DNA of 64,000 nucleotides from contig CANKYU010000002.1 of assembly GCA_947488295.1 (NCBI GenBank), positions 744,001 to 808,000 of the forward strand, given 5' to 3'. Positions 7,525 through 17,171 of the stretch are shown piece after piece. The DNA is from an uncultured Anderseniella sp. (GTDB lineage: Bacteria; Pseudomonadota; Alphaproteobacteria; Rhizobiales; Aestuariivirgaceae). The position numbers and the translations under genes are program-made. Position 1 is the first letter of the stretch, and every line of letters starts with the position of its first letter. A model generated the notes under the pieces. That model was not told the origin of the DNA. It did no database searches and saw only the letters and a program-made list of their open reading frames with translations.

Positions 7525-10435
7525 TGCTGCTTGCGGTTTCGGCTTCGGATGACACGCGTGGACCGGAGATGCGGGTGATCTCGATGCGGGTATCGCGGTC
7601 AAAGCTGTTGGGCTGGCCTTCCAGCATGCCGACCTTCAGGTGCGCATGATCGCCGGCCAGTTCCACCGGATTGATCGGCGACGGCGACACCTCGCGCGGT
7701 GAGCCGGTGCCCTTGAACTGATAATTCTCCCAGGCGTGATACATGAACACCTGGCCCGGGCGCATGGCGTGGGTGACCTTGACGCGCACCTCGAACTCGC
7801 CGACATCATTGTGACAGCGCACCCAGTCGCCATCGGCAATACCGCGGTCAGCCGCGTCCTTGATACCGATCATGATATAGGGCTGACCGCGGTTCAGGCG
7901 GTTCATCAGCCGGTTGTCGCGCCACACGCCGTGAATCGACCAGCGCGTATGCCCGCCGGTCATCATCAGCGGATACTCGCCGCCGATGGGTGGCGGGGCC
8001 TTGTAGCGCGGCAATGCCTCGTCGTGTTCCAGGTACAGGTCGTTGTCGATATAGAACTGGATGCGCTTGGTCTGCGTCGGATAGGGCAGCTTGTCGTTTA
8101 TATGATAGGTCAGCGGAATGAACGGCTTGCCCTCTTCCAGCTTGCCGGCATTGCCTATGGCCAGCGGCGAAATGCCGATGGAATTATAGCGCGCATAGCC
8201 CTTTTCCTTCTGCTCCTCCCACGACACGTGCGACAGGTTGCTGGAGGCATCGATGATGGCGCCGGCGGCCTTGTCGGTATCGTCTTCCAGGAAGCGTCCG
8301 TCCATGGTCATGTCTTCATACAGGTTATCGAGCTGTACGGTCTTGCCGAGATGCGAGACGATTGAACTGATGCCGCGCTCGCGGGCGCGCTTCTGGACAT
8401 GCTTGGTCAGCATGGTGAAAATCCAGAAGTCGGGTTTGGATTCACCCAGCGGCTCGACCGCCTTGTTGGTGACGTGGTTGAACGGCACCAGCGGGGTAAC
8501 CCATTTATGGTCGGTGGTCTCGTACCAGGCAGCCGCCGGCAGGATATAGTCGGCAAATTGGGCAGTGGACGACATGCGGAAATCCACCACCACCGACAGC
8601 TTCAGCTTGGGCCACAGCACTTCGGTCAGCTTCTGCGAGCCGCGCACCGAGCGCAACGGATTGGCGCAATAGTGGAACAGGATGCGCGGGTCGGTACCGG
8701 CGGGCGGCTGCAGCGGCAGCCACTTGTTGTCGAGGGATTCCTTCACCGCCTCGCGCACCGGTTTTTTAAGATCCGGCAGCCATTTGTCCGCGGTCTCCGC
8801 CAGTTCCATGACGCCGCCGTGGACCTGCCAGAACAAAGCGGCAGACGTCCAGATCGGCAGGTTGCCGCCAATGTCCTTGAACGAATTGTTGCCGAGCTTC
8901 TTGAAGAACATTTCCGCCGTGTCACCGGCGGCCAGGTCGGTCAGCAGGTCAAGCCCGATATCGGTGCCGAACTTCATCCGGTCGCCATTGCGGAAGCCGG
9001 ACACATAGTCCTCCCAGCCATCATTGGCCAGGAAGGCAAACGCTGAATAGCCTGCACCCGGACGCCCCATCTGGCCCTGCAGCGCCCAGATCAGGATCAT
9101 GGCGCGCTCGGTCAGGTTGCCATGAAAATACTTGTTCATGGAGCTGCCGGAAACATTGGACAGGGCCTTGGCCCTGATGCACAGGTTGGCGAATTTCCTG
9201 ATCACTGAAACCGGCGTGCCGGTCATCTTCGAGGCCGCTTCGAACGTGTAGGGATCGAGCCGGTCTTTCAGCAGTGAATAGACGGAACGGACCGCGATCT
9301 TGCCGCCGCCGAGAATCTCGATTTCCGTGTCGACATCCAGCTCCGGTTCCAGTGTACCGAGCTTCAGCGACTTGGCCGGTGCCGTCATTGGACCGCGTAT
9401 CTTGTCCATGATCGTGAACCGGTCGGTGCGCCCGCCCTTGGCGTCTTTTTCCGACAACAGCTTGCCGGTGTCGGTGCGCACCAGCAACGGCAGGTCGGTC
9501 TGCTCAGCCACGAAGCTTTCATTGACGTGACCGCCAAAGACGATCTCGCGGGCCACCGCCAAAGCAAGGGCCGCGTCAGTGCCCGGCGCCAGCGGCACCC
9601 ACAGGTCCGCCTTGATGGCCGACGGGGAATAATCCGGCGCGATGCACACGATTTCAGACCCGTTATAGCGGGCCTCAGTGAAAAAGTGCGCATTGGGGAT
9701 CGACGTGACGATCGGGTTCGAGCCCCAGATCAGGATCACATCGGAATAGAAATAGTCCTCGATAGACCTGTCCATGTAGATATTGCCGAAGGTCTCGAAC
9801 GCACCACGATGGCCGTCACCGTTCGACGAGTTGGAATCCAGCGATATGGAGTGGGTGAGCTGGGCAAAGCGGGCCTGGCCGGCATTGGCCGCACCCACAT
9901 TGATGTCCGGGCCCATGTCCCAGATGACCCGGTCGGTGCCTTCCTCGGTGACCACATCGATGAACTTGTCGGCAATGTCGTCGAGTGCTTCGTCCCAGGT
10001 GACCCGTTCCCACTTGCCGGACCCGCGCTCGCCGGCCTGCTTGAGCGGATAGCGGATGCGGCTTTCCTCATACATGCGCTTGGAGAACGAACAGCCCTTC
10101 TGGCAGCCGCGCGGGTTCATGTCCGGCACGTCTTCGTTGAGCTGCGGATAGTCGGCCGCCTGTTCCTCGCGGAACACGATGCCATCTCGCACATAGACAT
10201 CGAACGCACAGTGCGCCTGGTACCAGCAATTGATCAGGTGGGTGCCGCGGACGGTTTTGTCCCAGGTCCACTTGTTGCGGTAGATATCGACAATTTTCGT
10301 GTAGTCACGCGGTCGCGAGCCTGCCAGTGCGGTCAGCGACTGGCCGGAGCCTGCAATAAAATCCGGCAGCGCCAGCGACGCGGTGACCGCCGCACCGGCT
10401 TTCAGGAAATTCCGCCGTGTCAGTCCGCTCGTCAC
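7511..10435 (-). CDS. Type II DMSO-reductase-family molybdopterin oxidoreductase, alpha subunit
   Basis: A 974-residue catalytic subunit. A Tat signal (RRNFLKAGAAV, residues 7-17) predicts export of the folded enzyme. The FS0 cluster region reads H66-x3-C70-x5-C76, then C111, a spacing of 35 from C76 that equals NarG's C57-C92; H plus three Cys is the type II pattern, with two extra residues between the first Cys pair. Asp207 (SNGDGHRG) is a candidate molybdenum ligand, by analogy with type II enzymes that use Asp. The C-terminal domain carries the usual molybdopterin-binding segments. Relatives oxidise dimethylsulfide or ethylbenzene, or reduce selenate, chlorate or perchlorate; the substrate here cannot be told. 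The start overlaps the beta gene by 4 bp. Confidence 0.92.
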   Translation of the reverse strand: MTSGLTRRNFLKAGAAVTASLALPDFIAGSGQSLTALAGSRPRDYTKIVDIYRNKWTWDKTVRGTHLINCWYQAHCAFDVYVRDGIVFREEQAADYPQLNEDVPDMNPRGCQKGCSFSKRMYEESRIRYPLKQAGERGSGKWERVTWDEALDDIADKFIDVVTEEGTDRVIWDMGPDINVGAANAGQARFAQLTHSISLDSNSSNGDGHRGAFETFGNIYMDRSIEDYFYSDVILIWGSNPIVTSIPNAHFFTEARYNGSEIVCIAPDYSPSAIKADLWVPLAPGTDAALALAVAREIVFGGHVNESFVAEQTDLPLLVRTDTGKLLSEKDAKGGRTDRFTIMDKIRGPMTAPAKSLKLGTLEPELDVDTEIEILGGGKIAVRSVYSLLKDRLDPYTFEAASKMTGTPVSVIRKFANLCIRAKALSNVSGSSMNKYFHGNLTERAMILIWALQGQMGRPGAGYSAFAFLANDGWEDYVSGFRNGDRMKFGTDIGLDLLTDLAAGDTAEMFFKKLGNNSFKDIGGNLPIWTSAALFWQVHGGVMELAETADKWLPDLKKPVREAVKESLDNKWLPLQPPAGTDPRILFHYCANPLRSVRGSQKLTEVLWPKLKLSVVVDFRMSSTAQFADYILPAAAWYETTDHKWVTPLVPFNHVTNKAVEPLGESKPDFWIFTMLTKHVQKRARERGISSIVSHLGKTVQLDNLYEDMTMDGRFLEDDTDKAAGAIIDASSNLSHVSWEEQKEKGYARYNSIGISPLAIGNAGKLEEGKPFIPLTYHINDKLPYPTQTKRIQFYIDNDLYLEHDEALPRYKAPPPIGGEYPLMMTGGHTRWSIHGVWRDNRLMNRLNRGQPYIMIGIKDAADRGIADGDWVRCHNDVGEFEVRVKVTHAMRPGQVFMYHAWENYQFKGTGSPREVSPSPINPVELAGDHAHLKVGMLEGQPNSFDRDTRIEITRISGPRVSSEAETASSNDAA

Positions 10436-11523
10436 TGGCTGGACCCTCCGGGACCTCGATAGGCAATCTCGATTGACGGCGGCACGATCACCGGTTCGCG
10501 TTCGAGCTCCGTGGCAATGCGCTCGATCTCGCGCGGATGGTTGGTGAACGGGCCGAACAGGTCGAGGAAATTCTTCGAGATCAGCGTGTCCATCAGATCT
10601 GAAGGCCTGCCTGCCTGCTTGTCGGCACGGCCCTGCTTGATGCGCTCCAGTGCGGGGCCTACTTCCGGGCCGAACAGGCTTTCCAGATACTCCAGCGGAA
10701 TGCGGTCCTCGCCGGTCGGGTTGCCGTCATCGTCGAATTTTTCCGGCGACAACGGCGGGATATAAAACACGTTCGGTTCGGTTTCATATTCCGGGTGCAG
10801 CCCCAGGGCCACCTTGTGCACATTGACCAGCTTGTGGATCGGTCCATCCTCGTCTTCCAGGAAACCGAGGAACCGCACCCGGCCCGGGCACTGGCGCGAG
10901 CACGCCGTGGCGACACCCTGTTCGATACGCGGCAGGCAGAACACGCATTTCTGCGCATGGCCGGTGACGTGATTGTAGTAGATTTCCTTGTAGGGACACG
11001 CCGACTGGCAGAACCGCAGGCCCCGGCAATGGTCTTCATCGATGACGACGATGCCGTCTTCCTCACGCTTGGAGATGGCGCCACGCGGGCAGGCTTCCAT
11101 GCACGCAGGCTTGGTGCAGTGATTGCAGATGCGCGGGATATAGAAGAAGTAGGAATTGGGATAATCGCCGGCGCCCACATCCTCGTCCCAGTTGGTGCCC
11201 CATTGCGGTTCGTCACCGATGGGTTTCAGCGCCTCGTTGCCGGCGCCTTCAAACAGGGCTTCCTTGTAGTTCAGTTCAAAGCCTTCGCCGAAGTCTCCCT
11301 GTGCCGGGCGCACGCCCTTTTGCGGTTCGCCGCCCTTGAAGCCGCCACCCATCTTCTCCCAGTCTTTCGGGGTGCCGTGACCGGGTGCCGTATTGACCTG
11401 GTTCCACCACATGCCCTCCTGGCCCTCGCCCGACGTCCACGAGGTCTTGCACGCGACGGTGCAGGTCTGGCAGCCAATGCACTTGTTGAGATCGATGACC
11501 ATGGCCACCTGGCGATTGCTCAT
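10432..11523 (-). CDS. Type II DMSO-reductase-family iron-sulfur beta subunit
   Basis: A 363-residue electron-transfer subunit with four cluster motifs: C15-x2-C18-x2-C21-x3-C25; C133-x2-C136-x4-C141-x3-C145; C166-x2-L169-x2-C172-x3-C176; and C193-x2-C196-x11-C208-x3-C212. Leu169 replaces one Cys, so that site should hold a [3Fe-4S] cluster, as the Trp does in NarH. The CIGCQTCTVACK opening is typical of the NarH/DdhB/EbdB branch. It has no signal and would be exported with the Tat-tagged alpha subunit. It lies 16 nt after gamma and overlaps alpha by 4 bp. Confidence 0.94.
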   Translation of the reverse strand: MSNRQVAMVIDLNKCIGCQTCTVACKTSWTSGEGQEGMWWNQVNTAPGHGTPKDWEKMGGGFKGGEPQKGVRPAQGDFGEGFELNYKEALFEGAGNEALKPIGDEPQWGTNWDEDVGAGDYPNSYFFYIPRICNHCTKPACMEACPRGAISKREEDGIVVIDEDHCRGLRFCQSACPYKEIYYNHVTGHAQKCVFCLPRIEQGVATACSRQCPGRVRFLGFLEDEDGPIHKLVNVHKVALGLHPEYETEPNVFYIPPLSPEKFDDDGNPTGEDRIPLEYLESLFGPEVGPALERIKQGRADKQAGRPSDLMDTLISKNFLDLFGPFTNHPREIERIATELEREPVIVPPSIEIAYRGPGGSSQ

Positions 11524-11539
11524 TTGAGTTTCAACTCCT

Positions 11540-12172
11540 TCAGGCCTCTATTGTTAGGGGCGACCAGTCCACAGACACCGCCTTGATGCCGGCGCGCTCC
11601 TCGTTGGAGCCGTTCCAGACCGCAAAACCGATCTGGGTTTCGGTGCCGGGTTGCAGGGTAGCGGCTTCCGGCCCGCCCGCAAGGGTGCGCAACATTACAA
11701 TTGTCCAGTAGCCTTGCGACCATCCGGCCGTGACACTTTCGCTTACCGGTGAGCCGGGCACGGAAGATCCGATACCCCACGCAACCACGGAGCGGATCTT
11801 GTTCTTCATGGCCTGCCACTGGATGAATTGCACCGGCTCGTCTTCGGTACCCATGGTCCACAACACCGGTTCGCCGGTGATCGGAAAGGCGATGGCCGCG
11901 CCATCGGGGAAACCCTCACGGCCGCCGGTCTCGGGCTTTTCCGATGCCCAGCGCAGACGCACCGCAATTGAAGTGCCGTCATGCACCGATTGCGCTTTGA
12001 GGCTGGTTAACTGACCATACGGGCGGTCCTGCCAATTGGCCTGGATGAAGCCGTTGGGCTGCATTTCAACCGGCGCCGGCACCATCTCGACGGTTTCGGC
12101 GAAAATCTGATGCCAGCCGGCCGCCGTGGTGGCTGCATAATCGGCAATGGCTGTAACTTTTACGGAGCGCAA
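11540..12172 (-). CDS. Haem-b-type gamma subunit of a type II molybdoenzyme (ethylbenzene-dehydrogenase-related)
   Basis: About 210 residues resembling the EB_dh gamma family, which binds one haem b through Met and Lys and passes electrons from the beta subunit to a periplasmic carrier. Supporting features are the beta-rich layout and the segments WTMGTEDEPVQFIQW and AVWNGSNEERAG. I chose TTG at 12172 because GAGG lies 8 nt upstream; GTG at 12178 is an alternative. The open frame to 12349 is rejected because it translates an intergenic palindromic repeat. From either start there is no Sec signal peptide, unlike DdhC and EbdC, so it may be co-exported or mis-started. Confidence 0.75.
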   Translation of the reverse strand: MRSVKVTAIADYAATTAAGWHQIFAETVEMVPAPVEMQPNGFIQANWQDRPYGQLTSLKAQSVHDGTSIAVRLRWASEKPETGGREGFPDGAAIAFPITGEPVLWTMGTEDEPVQFIQWQAMKNKIRSVVAWGIGSSVPGSPVSESVTAGWSQGYWTIVMLRTLAGGPEAATLQPGTETQIGFAVWNGSNEERAGIKAVSVDWSPLTIEA

Positions 12173-12320
12173 GGGCACTGCCTCAAAACTGGTTTTGTGT
12201 TGAGTGATATATAAGCTCTGGTCAGGCGGTTGCACAGGACAATCGGCGGACCTGCGCCATTGTGCCTCTCGTCGCTGCAGCGCGCCCGCCCATGGATCTT
12301 CGACGCACCAACACTTACTG

Positions 12321-12407
12321 CCGTCATCCCCGTGAAAACGGGGATCCATTCACAGATCGGCAAATTTATCTGATGTGGATTGGATTCCCGCTTTCGCGGG
12401 AATGACG
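12321..12407. repeat. Inverted pair of REP-like palindromic repeats
   Basis: Two similar units face each other: 12321-12349 (GTCATCCCCGTGAAAACGGGGAT) and 12381-12407 (ATTCCCGCTTTCGCGGGAATGAC), about 30 bp apart. Each folds into its own hairpin (CCCCGT/ACGGGG and TTCCCGC/GCGGGAA). Such GTCATTCCCGC...GCGGGAAT elements are dispersed in many alphaproteobacterial genomes. They fill the ~270-bp gap between the ureohydrolase stop and the gamma-subunit start and could modulate read-through between the two operons. Confidence 0.7.
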
Positions 12408-12446
12408 ATTGCAGGATGGCATGGTCATCGGGGTGACAGGTGGAGG

Positions 12447-13409
12447 TCAAGTCCCGCTCTCAGGGTACTTTACTCCGGGAAGCACGCAGAGCATTTCATA
12501 GAGAATATTGGCCCCGATCAGCGCGGTATTGCCGCTTGCGTCATAGGGCGGCGACACTTCCACCAGGTCGCCACCGACAAGATTCAGGCCTTTGGCGCCG
12601 CGAACGATCTCCAGCGCCTGCCAGGTGGTCAGTCCACCCATCTCCACCGTGCCGGTGCCGGGTGCGAAAGCCGGGTCAAGACTGTCGATATCGTAGGTGA
12701 AATAGCACGGGTGATCGCCGATCTTTGCGCGGACCTCGGCCATCAGCGGGGTCATGGATTTATACCAGCACTCTTCAGCTGTGATCACCGTGAAGCCCTG
12801 CTCGCGCGGCCAGTCGAAATCCGCCGGCGCATAGCCTGTTCCGCGCAGGCCGATTTGGAACACCTTGTCCTGGGCCAGCAGGCCTTCTTCCACCGCGCGG
12901 CGGAACGGTGTGCCATGGGCGATTTTCTCGCCGAACATGTGTTCGTTGATGTCGGCATGGGCATCGATGTGCAGCAGCGCCACGGGACCGTGTTTCTTAT
13001 GCATGGCGCGCAGGATGGGCAGGGTCAGCGTATGATCGCCGCCGAGCGTCAGCGGCACACAATCCTGGGCCAGTATGCGGTCATAAGCCTTCTCGATGAT
13101 TTTGACCGACTTTTTCAGGTCGAACGTGTTGACGGCGACATCACCGATATCGGCGACCTGCAGTGAATCGAACGGGGCGGCACCGGTCGCCATGTTGTAG
13201 GGCCGCAGCATGCAGCTTTCCGCCCTGATCTGTCGGGGCCCGTGCCTTGTGCCGGAGCGATTCGAGGTGCCGATGTCCATGGGCACACCGACGAAACAGG
13301 CATCCAGGCCACGTGCGGTCTTTGCCGTTGGCAGGCGCATCATGGTGGCGGGCCCGGCAAAGCGCGGCATGTCATTGCCGCCCAGCGGCTGGTTGTACCC
13401 TTGGGCCAT
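12447..13409 (-). CDS. Agmatinase/guanidino-acid ureohydrolase family protein
   Basis: A 320-residue arginase-fold enzyme that hydrolyses a guanidino group to urea and an amine. The binuclear manganese ligands are all present: H126 in GGDHT, D149, H151 and D153 in DAHADI, and D240 and D242 in YDIDSLDPAFAPGTGT. Sequence features fit the agmatinase, guanidinobutyrase and proclavaminate amidinohydrolase group rather than true arginase. It starts 5 nt after the stop of a beta-hydroxyacid dehydrogenase, which in turn overlaps malate synthase G, so it may serve a route linked to glyoxylate rather than polyamine synthesis. That link is inferred from context only. Confidence 0.88.
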   Translation of the reverse strand: MAQGYNQPLGGNDMPRFAGPATMMRLPTAKTARGLDACFVGVPMDIGTSNRSGTRHGPRQIRAESCMLRPYNMATGAAPFDSLQVADIGDVAVNTFDLKKSVKIIEKAYDRILAQDCVPLTLGGDHTLTLPILRAMHKKHGPVALLHIDAHADINEHMFGEKIAHGTPFRRAVEEGLLAQDKVFQIGLRGTGYAPADFDWPREQGFTVITAEECWYKSMTPLMAEVRAKIGDHPCYFTYDIDSLDPAFAPGTGTVEMGGLTTWQALEIVRGAKGLNLVGGDLVEVSPPYDASGNTALIGANILYEMLCVLPGVKYPESGT

Positions 13410-13414
13410 GAGCG

Positions 13415-14305
13415 TCAGTCCTTTTCGTCGGCCTTCGTGTTGAGGGCACGATAGGACCGAATGACCTGGCTGTCATCGGCCCTGCCCAGGCCGGCGCCTG
13501 AAGCCGCCAGGAACATCTGGTGCGCTGCAGCCGACAGCGGCAGTCCGTGGCGCGCGGCACGGCCATGGTCCAGCACTATGCCCAAGTCCTTCACGAAAAT
13601 GTCCACCGCGGAGCGCACTTCCGGATCATCGTCCAGCATGCGCGGGCCGCGGTCATTCAGCATCCAGCTTGACGCGGCAGACACCGACACGATGTCAAAC
13701 ACGGATTTTGGATCGACACCAGCGGCCTCAGCCAGTTGCAGCGCTTCGGCGGCAGCGGCAATGTGAACACCGCACAGCAACTGGTTGACCAGCTTGGCGG
13801 TCGATCCGGCGCCATGATCCTCGCCAACGTGAAAAACGTTCTTGCCGACCACGTCGAGCACGGGCTTTGCCTTTTCGAACACGTGCGCCGGGCATGACGA
13901 CATGATGGTCAGGGTACCGGTCTCGGCACCGCCAACACCGCCTGAAACAGGCGCGTCGACCAAGGTGAGCTGGTGTTGGGCCAGCTTGTCGCCCAGGATT
14001 TTGGCCTGCGCCGGCGGCTGGGTGCACGAGGCAATGACGCAGGCACCCGACGGCAGGCTGGCAACGGCATCGCCAGCCCCGAACAGAACGTCGTCGGCCT
14101 GGTCGCCATTGACCACCATCAGCACGAAAAAGTCCGCTGTCCTGGCTGCATCGGCGGCGCTGGCGGCAACCTGGCCGCCCTCACCGGCAAACGCCTGCAG
14201 CGCGTCCTGGTTGAAATCAAACGCCGTGACGGCGTGACCTGCCTTGACCAGGTTGACCGCCATGGGAAACCCCATGGCGCCCAAACCGATGAAACCTATG
14301 TTCAT
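13415..14305 (-). CDS. Beta-hydroxyacid dehydrogenase (3-hydroxyisobutyrate/tartronate-semialdehyde/L-threonate type)
   Basis: 296 residues with the family layout: an N-terminal Rossmann domain ([16 protein letters not shown], residues 4-19), the substrate motif [10 protein letters not shown] at 118-126, and catalytic Lys at K171 ([11 protein letters not shown]). It uses NAD or NADP to oxidise a beta-hydroxyacid or reduce the semialdehyde. The [11 protein letters not shown] segment resembles L-threonate dehydrogenases, while its coupling to malate synthase G would equally suit tartronate-semialdehyde reductase. It sits between glcB (4-bp overlap) and the ureohydrolase (5-bp gap). Confidence 0.87.
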   Translation of the reverse strand: MNIGFIGLGAMGFPMAVNLVKAGHAVTAFDFNQDALQAFAGEGGQVAASAADAARTADFFVLMVVNGDQADDVLFGAGDAVASLPSGACVIASCTQPPAQAKILGDKLAQHQLTLVDAPVSGGVGGAETGTLTIMSSCPAHVFEKAKPVLDVVGKNVFHVGEDHGAGSTAKLVNQLLCGVHIAAAAEALQLAEAAGVDPKSVFDIVSVSAASSWMLNDRGPRMLDDDPEVRSAVDIFVKDLGIVLDHGRAARHGLPLSAAAHQMFLAASGAGLGRADDSQVIRSYRALNTKADEKD

Positions 14306-16473
14306 CCGTTCGCCTTCAACTCTATGCGCCGGGCATGCAGAACCGGTTCGGTATAACCGGACGGCTGCTTGCGGCCTTCAAATACCAGGTCACAGGCTGC
14401 CTTGAATGCAATGGAGTTGTCAAAGTCATCCGCCATGGGCCGGTAGGCCGGATCGCCTGCATTCTGCTGATCAACGATCGCCGCCATCTTCTTCATGGCT
14501 TTCATGACCTTGCCTCTGGTGACCACCTTGTGGCGCAGCCAGTTGGCCAGGTGCTGGGCGGAAATCCGCAGTGTGGCGCGGTCTTCCATCAGGCCGACAT
14601 TGTTGATGTCCGGCACCTTGGAGCAACCGACACCCTGGTCGACCCAGCGCACCACATAGCCGAGAATGCCCTGGCAGTTGTTCTCGATCTCGTTCTGGAT
14701 TTCCTTACGGTCCCAGTTCGGGTTCGGCGCCAGCGGTATCGACAGGATGTCTTCCAGCTTTGCCTTTTCACGCGACGCCAGCTGCTTCTGGACGTCCGCA
14801 ACATTGACCTGGTGGTAGTGGGTTGCGTGCAGCGTGGCCGCTGTCGGCGACGGTACCCAGGCCGTGTTGGCGCCGGCTTTCGGGTGCACGATCTTCTGTT
14901 CCAGCATATCCGCCATCAGGTCCGGCATGGCCCACATGCCCTTGCCGATCTGGGCGGCACCGGGCAGTCCGCACTCAAGACCCACATCCACGTTCCAGCG
15001 CTCATAGGCGTCGATCCAGGTCGATGCCTTCATATCCGCCTTGCGGATCATCGGTCCTGCTTCCATCGACGTGTGGATTTCATCACCGGTGCGGTCGAGG
15101 AAGCCGGTATTGATGAAGAACACACGCGAGCGAGCAGCGCGGATGCATTCCTTCAGATTGATCGTGGTGCGGCGCTCCTCGTCCATGATGCCCATCTTCA
15201 CGGTGTTGCGCTTCATGCCGAAGGACTTTTCGATGGCCGTGTAGAGCTGGTTGACCAGCGCTGCTTCCTTCGGCCCGTGCATCTTGGGCACGACCACATA
15301 GATCGAGCCCTTGCGCGAATTCCGGAACGCCCCATTGGGGCCGACATCGTGCAGGGCGATCGCCGTATTGACCAGCGCGTCGAGCAGGGTTTCCGGGATG
15401 TCATTGCCATTGCTGTCAGTGATGGTGCCAATGGTCATCAGCAGGCCGACATTGCGCACCAGCATCAACGAGCGCGAATGCAGTGACAGGGGTTTGCCGT
15501 TGACGCCGGTGTATTCACGGTCGGCGACCAGTCTGCGGGTAATCGCGTGACCGCCCTTTTCGAACGTGTCGGCCAGGTCGCCCTTCATCAGGCCAAGCCA
15601 GTTGCGATACACAACCAGCTTGTCATCAGTATCGACAGCCGCGACAGAATCTTCGCAGTCCATGATGGTCGACATGGCGCTTTCGATGATCACATCGGCC
15701 ACGCCGGCATCATCGGACCCGCCGATGACATGGCTGCGGTCGATGGCTATTTCGACATGCAGGCCGTTATTGACCAGCAGGATCGATGTCGGGTTGGCCT
15801 TGTCGCCGGTGAAACCTCTGAACTGGGCATTGTCGACCAGGCCGGTGACCGACCCGGATGACAGCGAAACGGCCAGCTTGCGGCCCTTGATGAAGTAGCG
15901 TGTCACATCGGCGTGACTGCCGCCGAACAGAGGCACGGCATCGTCGAGGAACTTCCTTGCCCATGCGATAACCCGTTCACCACGCACCGGGTTGAAACCA
16001 CCGGCACGTTCCGCGCCGCCATCTTCGGAAATGGCGTCGGTTCCATACAACGCGTCATACAGTGAACCATAGCGGGCATTGGCAGCATTGAGTGCGTAGC
16101 GCGCATTCATTACCGGCACGACAAGTTGCGAACCGGCCACCCTGGCTATCTCGTCATCGGTATTGCGCGTGGCAATCCTGCACTCGCCCTTGTCCGGCAC
16201 CAGATAGCCGATTTCCTCCAGGAAATTGCGGTATTCAACGGGTTCGATCGCCTGGCCGGCCCGTTGGCGGTGCCAGCGATTGAGCTTGTTCTGCAGCGAT
16301 TTTCGCTTGCGCAGCATGCTGGCTATCTTGGGTGAGAACTTGTGAATGATGTCATCTGCCGCCGACCAGAAAGTGTCAGGTTCAACACCGGTTCCCGGCA
16401 ACGCTTCGGTGTTGACGAATTCATAGAGTTTTTTCGCGACGGTCAAACCGCCGTGTTTCACAGTCTCAGCCAT
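14302..16473 (-). CDS. glcB: Malate synthase G
   Basis: 723 residues from ATG at 16473 ([10 protein letters not shown]), the usual length of the monomeric G form; the ATG at 16518 gives an atypical extension. It condenses glyoxylate with acetyl-CoA to malate. Recognisable stretches include [14 protein letters not shown] and [15 protein letters not shown] in the barrel and [17 protein letters not shown]. It leads a minus-strand operon with the beta-hydroxyacid dehydrogenase and the ureohydrolase, and is divergent from a cytochrome c gene across about 230 bp. Confidence 0.97.
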   Translation of the reverse strand: MAETVKHGGLTVAKKLYEFVNTEALPGTGVEPDTFWSAADDIIHKFSPKIASMLRKRKSLQNKLNRWHRQRAGQAIEPVEYRNFLEEIGYLVPDKGECRIATRNTDDEIARVAGSQLVVPVMNARYALNAANARYGSLYDALYGTDAISEDGGAERAGGFNPVRGERVIAWARKFLDDAVPLFGGSHADVTRYFIKGRKLAVSLSSGSVTGLVDNAQFRGFTGDKANPTSILLVNNGLHVEIAIDRSHVIGGSDDAGVADVIIESAMSTIMDCEDSVAAVDTDDKLVVYRNWLGLMKGDLADTFEKGGHAITRRLVADREYTGVNGKPLSLHSRSLMLVRNVGLLMTIGTITDSNGNDIPETLLDALVNTAIALHDVGPNGAFRNSRKGSIYVVVPKMHGPKEAALVNQLYTAIEKSFGMKRNTVKMGIMDEERRTTINLKECIRAARSRVFFINTGFLDRTGDEIHTSMEAGPMIRKADMKASTWIDAYERWNVDVGLECGLPGAAQIGKGMWAMPDLMADMLEQKIVHPKAGANTAWVPSPTAATLHATHYHQVNVADVQKQLASREKAKLEDILSIPLAPNPNWDRKEIQNEIENNCQGILGYVVRWVDQGVGCSKVPDINNVGLMEDRATLRISAQHLANWLRHKVVTRGKVMKAMKKMAAIVDQQNAGDPAYRPMADDFDNSIAFKAACDLVFEGRKQPSGYTEPVLHARRIELKANG

Positions 16474-16705
16474 GTACAGATTTTCCCGATTGGTCTTGAA
16501 TATGAGCGCATTCAGCACGCCAGAGCCGTGATTTCAACGATTCATTCCACTATGCGGCGGGTTTTGCGGCTCAATTCTCACACATTAATGATGTGGCAAC
16601 ATGTATCTACCGTTTTGAACCTGTTGCAGTATATTCGAGTTCAGCCCATATATGAGCTATATGAGAGCGGGCAACACACCGAATGACCGATACCGGAGGA
16701 ATAGT

Positions 16706-17089
16706 ATGAGTTTCAAGTTTGTAATCGCAGTCGCTGCAGCACTGGGTGCCATGTCAACGGCTGCGTTCGCTGAAGGCGATGCGGCAAAGGGTGAAAAAGT
16801 CTTCAAGAAGTGCAAGGCTTGTCATGCGGCTGACAAGGAAAAAAACAAGGTCGGCCCGCATCTGGTCGGCATTGTAGGGCGCAAGGCAGCGTCTGTTGAA
16901 GGTTACAAATACGGAAAAGGCATCACCGATGCTGCCGAAAAAATCGGTGAATGGGACGAAGCCAAGCTGGTGGAATATCTTGCGGATCCCAAAGGCTATA
17001 TTGGTGGCAAATCAAAAATGACCTTCAAGCTGAAGAAGGAAGACCAGCGCATGGATGTAATTGCCTACCTGGCTTCTCTCGGCAAATAA
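16706..17089 (+). CDS. Soluble class I cytochrome c (c2/c-552-like)
   Basis: 127 residues from the ATG at 16706, preceded by GGAGGAAT. A Sec signal (residues 1-22, ending AAFA-EG) directs it to the periplasm. Haem binding is C36-x2-C39-H40 (CKACH), and M105 in SKMTF is the likely sixth ligand. The rest (GPHLVGIVGRKA, YLADPKGYIGGKSKM, VIAYLASL) is standard for short cytochromes c that link quinol oxidases or periplasmic dehydrogenases to terminal oxidases. Cytochrome c2 accepts electrons from dimethylsulfide dehydrogenase in Rhodovulum, so this carrier could serve the molybdoenzyme at 7.0-12.2 kb, though it is not in that operon. Confidence 0.94.
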   Translation: MSFKFVIAVAAALGAMSTAAFAEGDAAKGEKVFKKCKACHAADKEKNKVGPHLVGIVGRKAASVEGYKYGKGITDAAEKIGEWDEAKLVEYLADPKGYIGGKSKMTFKLKKEDQRMDVIAYLASLGK

Positions 17090-17110
17090 TTCCGGTATCC
17101 GATCACAATG

Positions 17111-17141
17111 AAAAGCCGGCAGGTATCCTGCCGGCTTTTTT
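17111..17141. terminator. Bidirectional terminator between cytochrome c and dctM
   Basis: A 9-bp GC-rich stem GCCGGCAGG/CCTGCCGGC with a 3-nt loop is flanked by AAAA on the left and TTTTTT on the right. The two genes are convergent, so the hairpin can end transcription from both sides. Confidence 0.9.
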
Positions 17142-17171
17142 GCTCCCGTTCCCCAGTTTTTGACTTGAACG

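Noticed and set aside
12173..12349. N-terminal extension of the gamma subunit
   Set aside because: It translates the REP-like doublet and has no homologous or signal-peptide character.
14335..15486. Plus-strand open frame of ~380 codons inside malate synthase G
   Set aside because: Antisense shadow of a strongly conserved gene.
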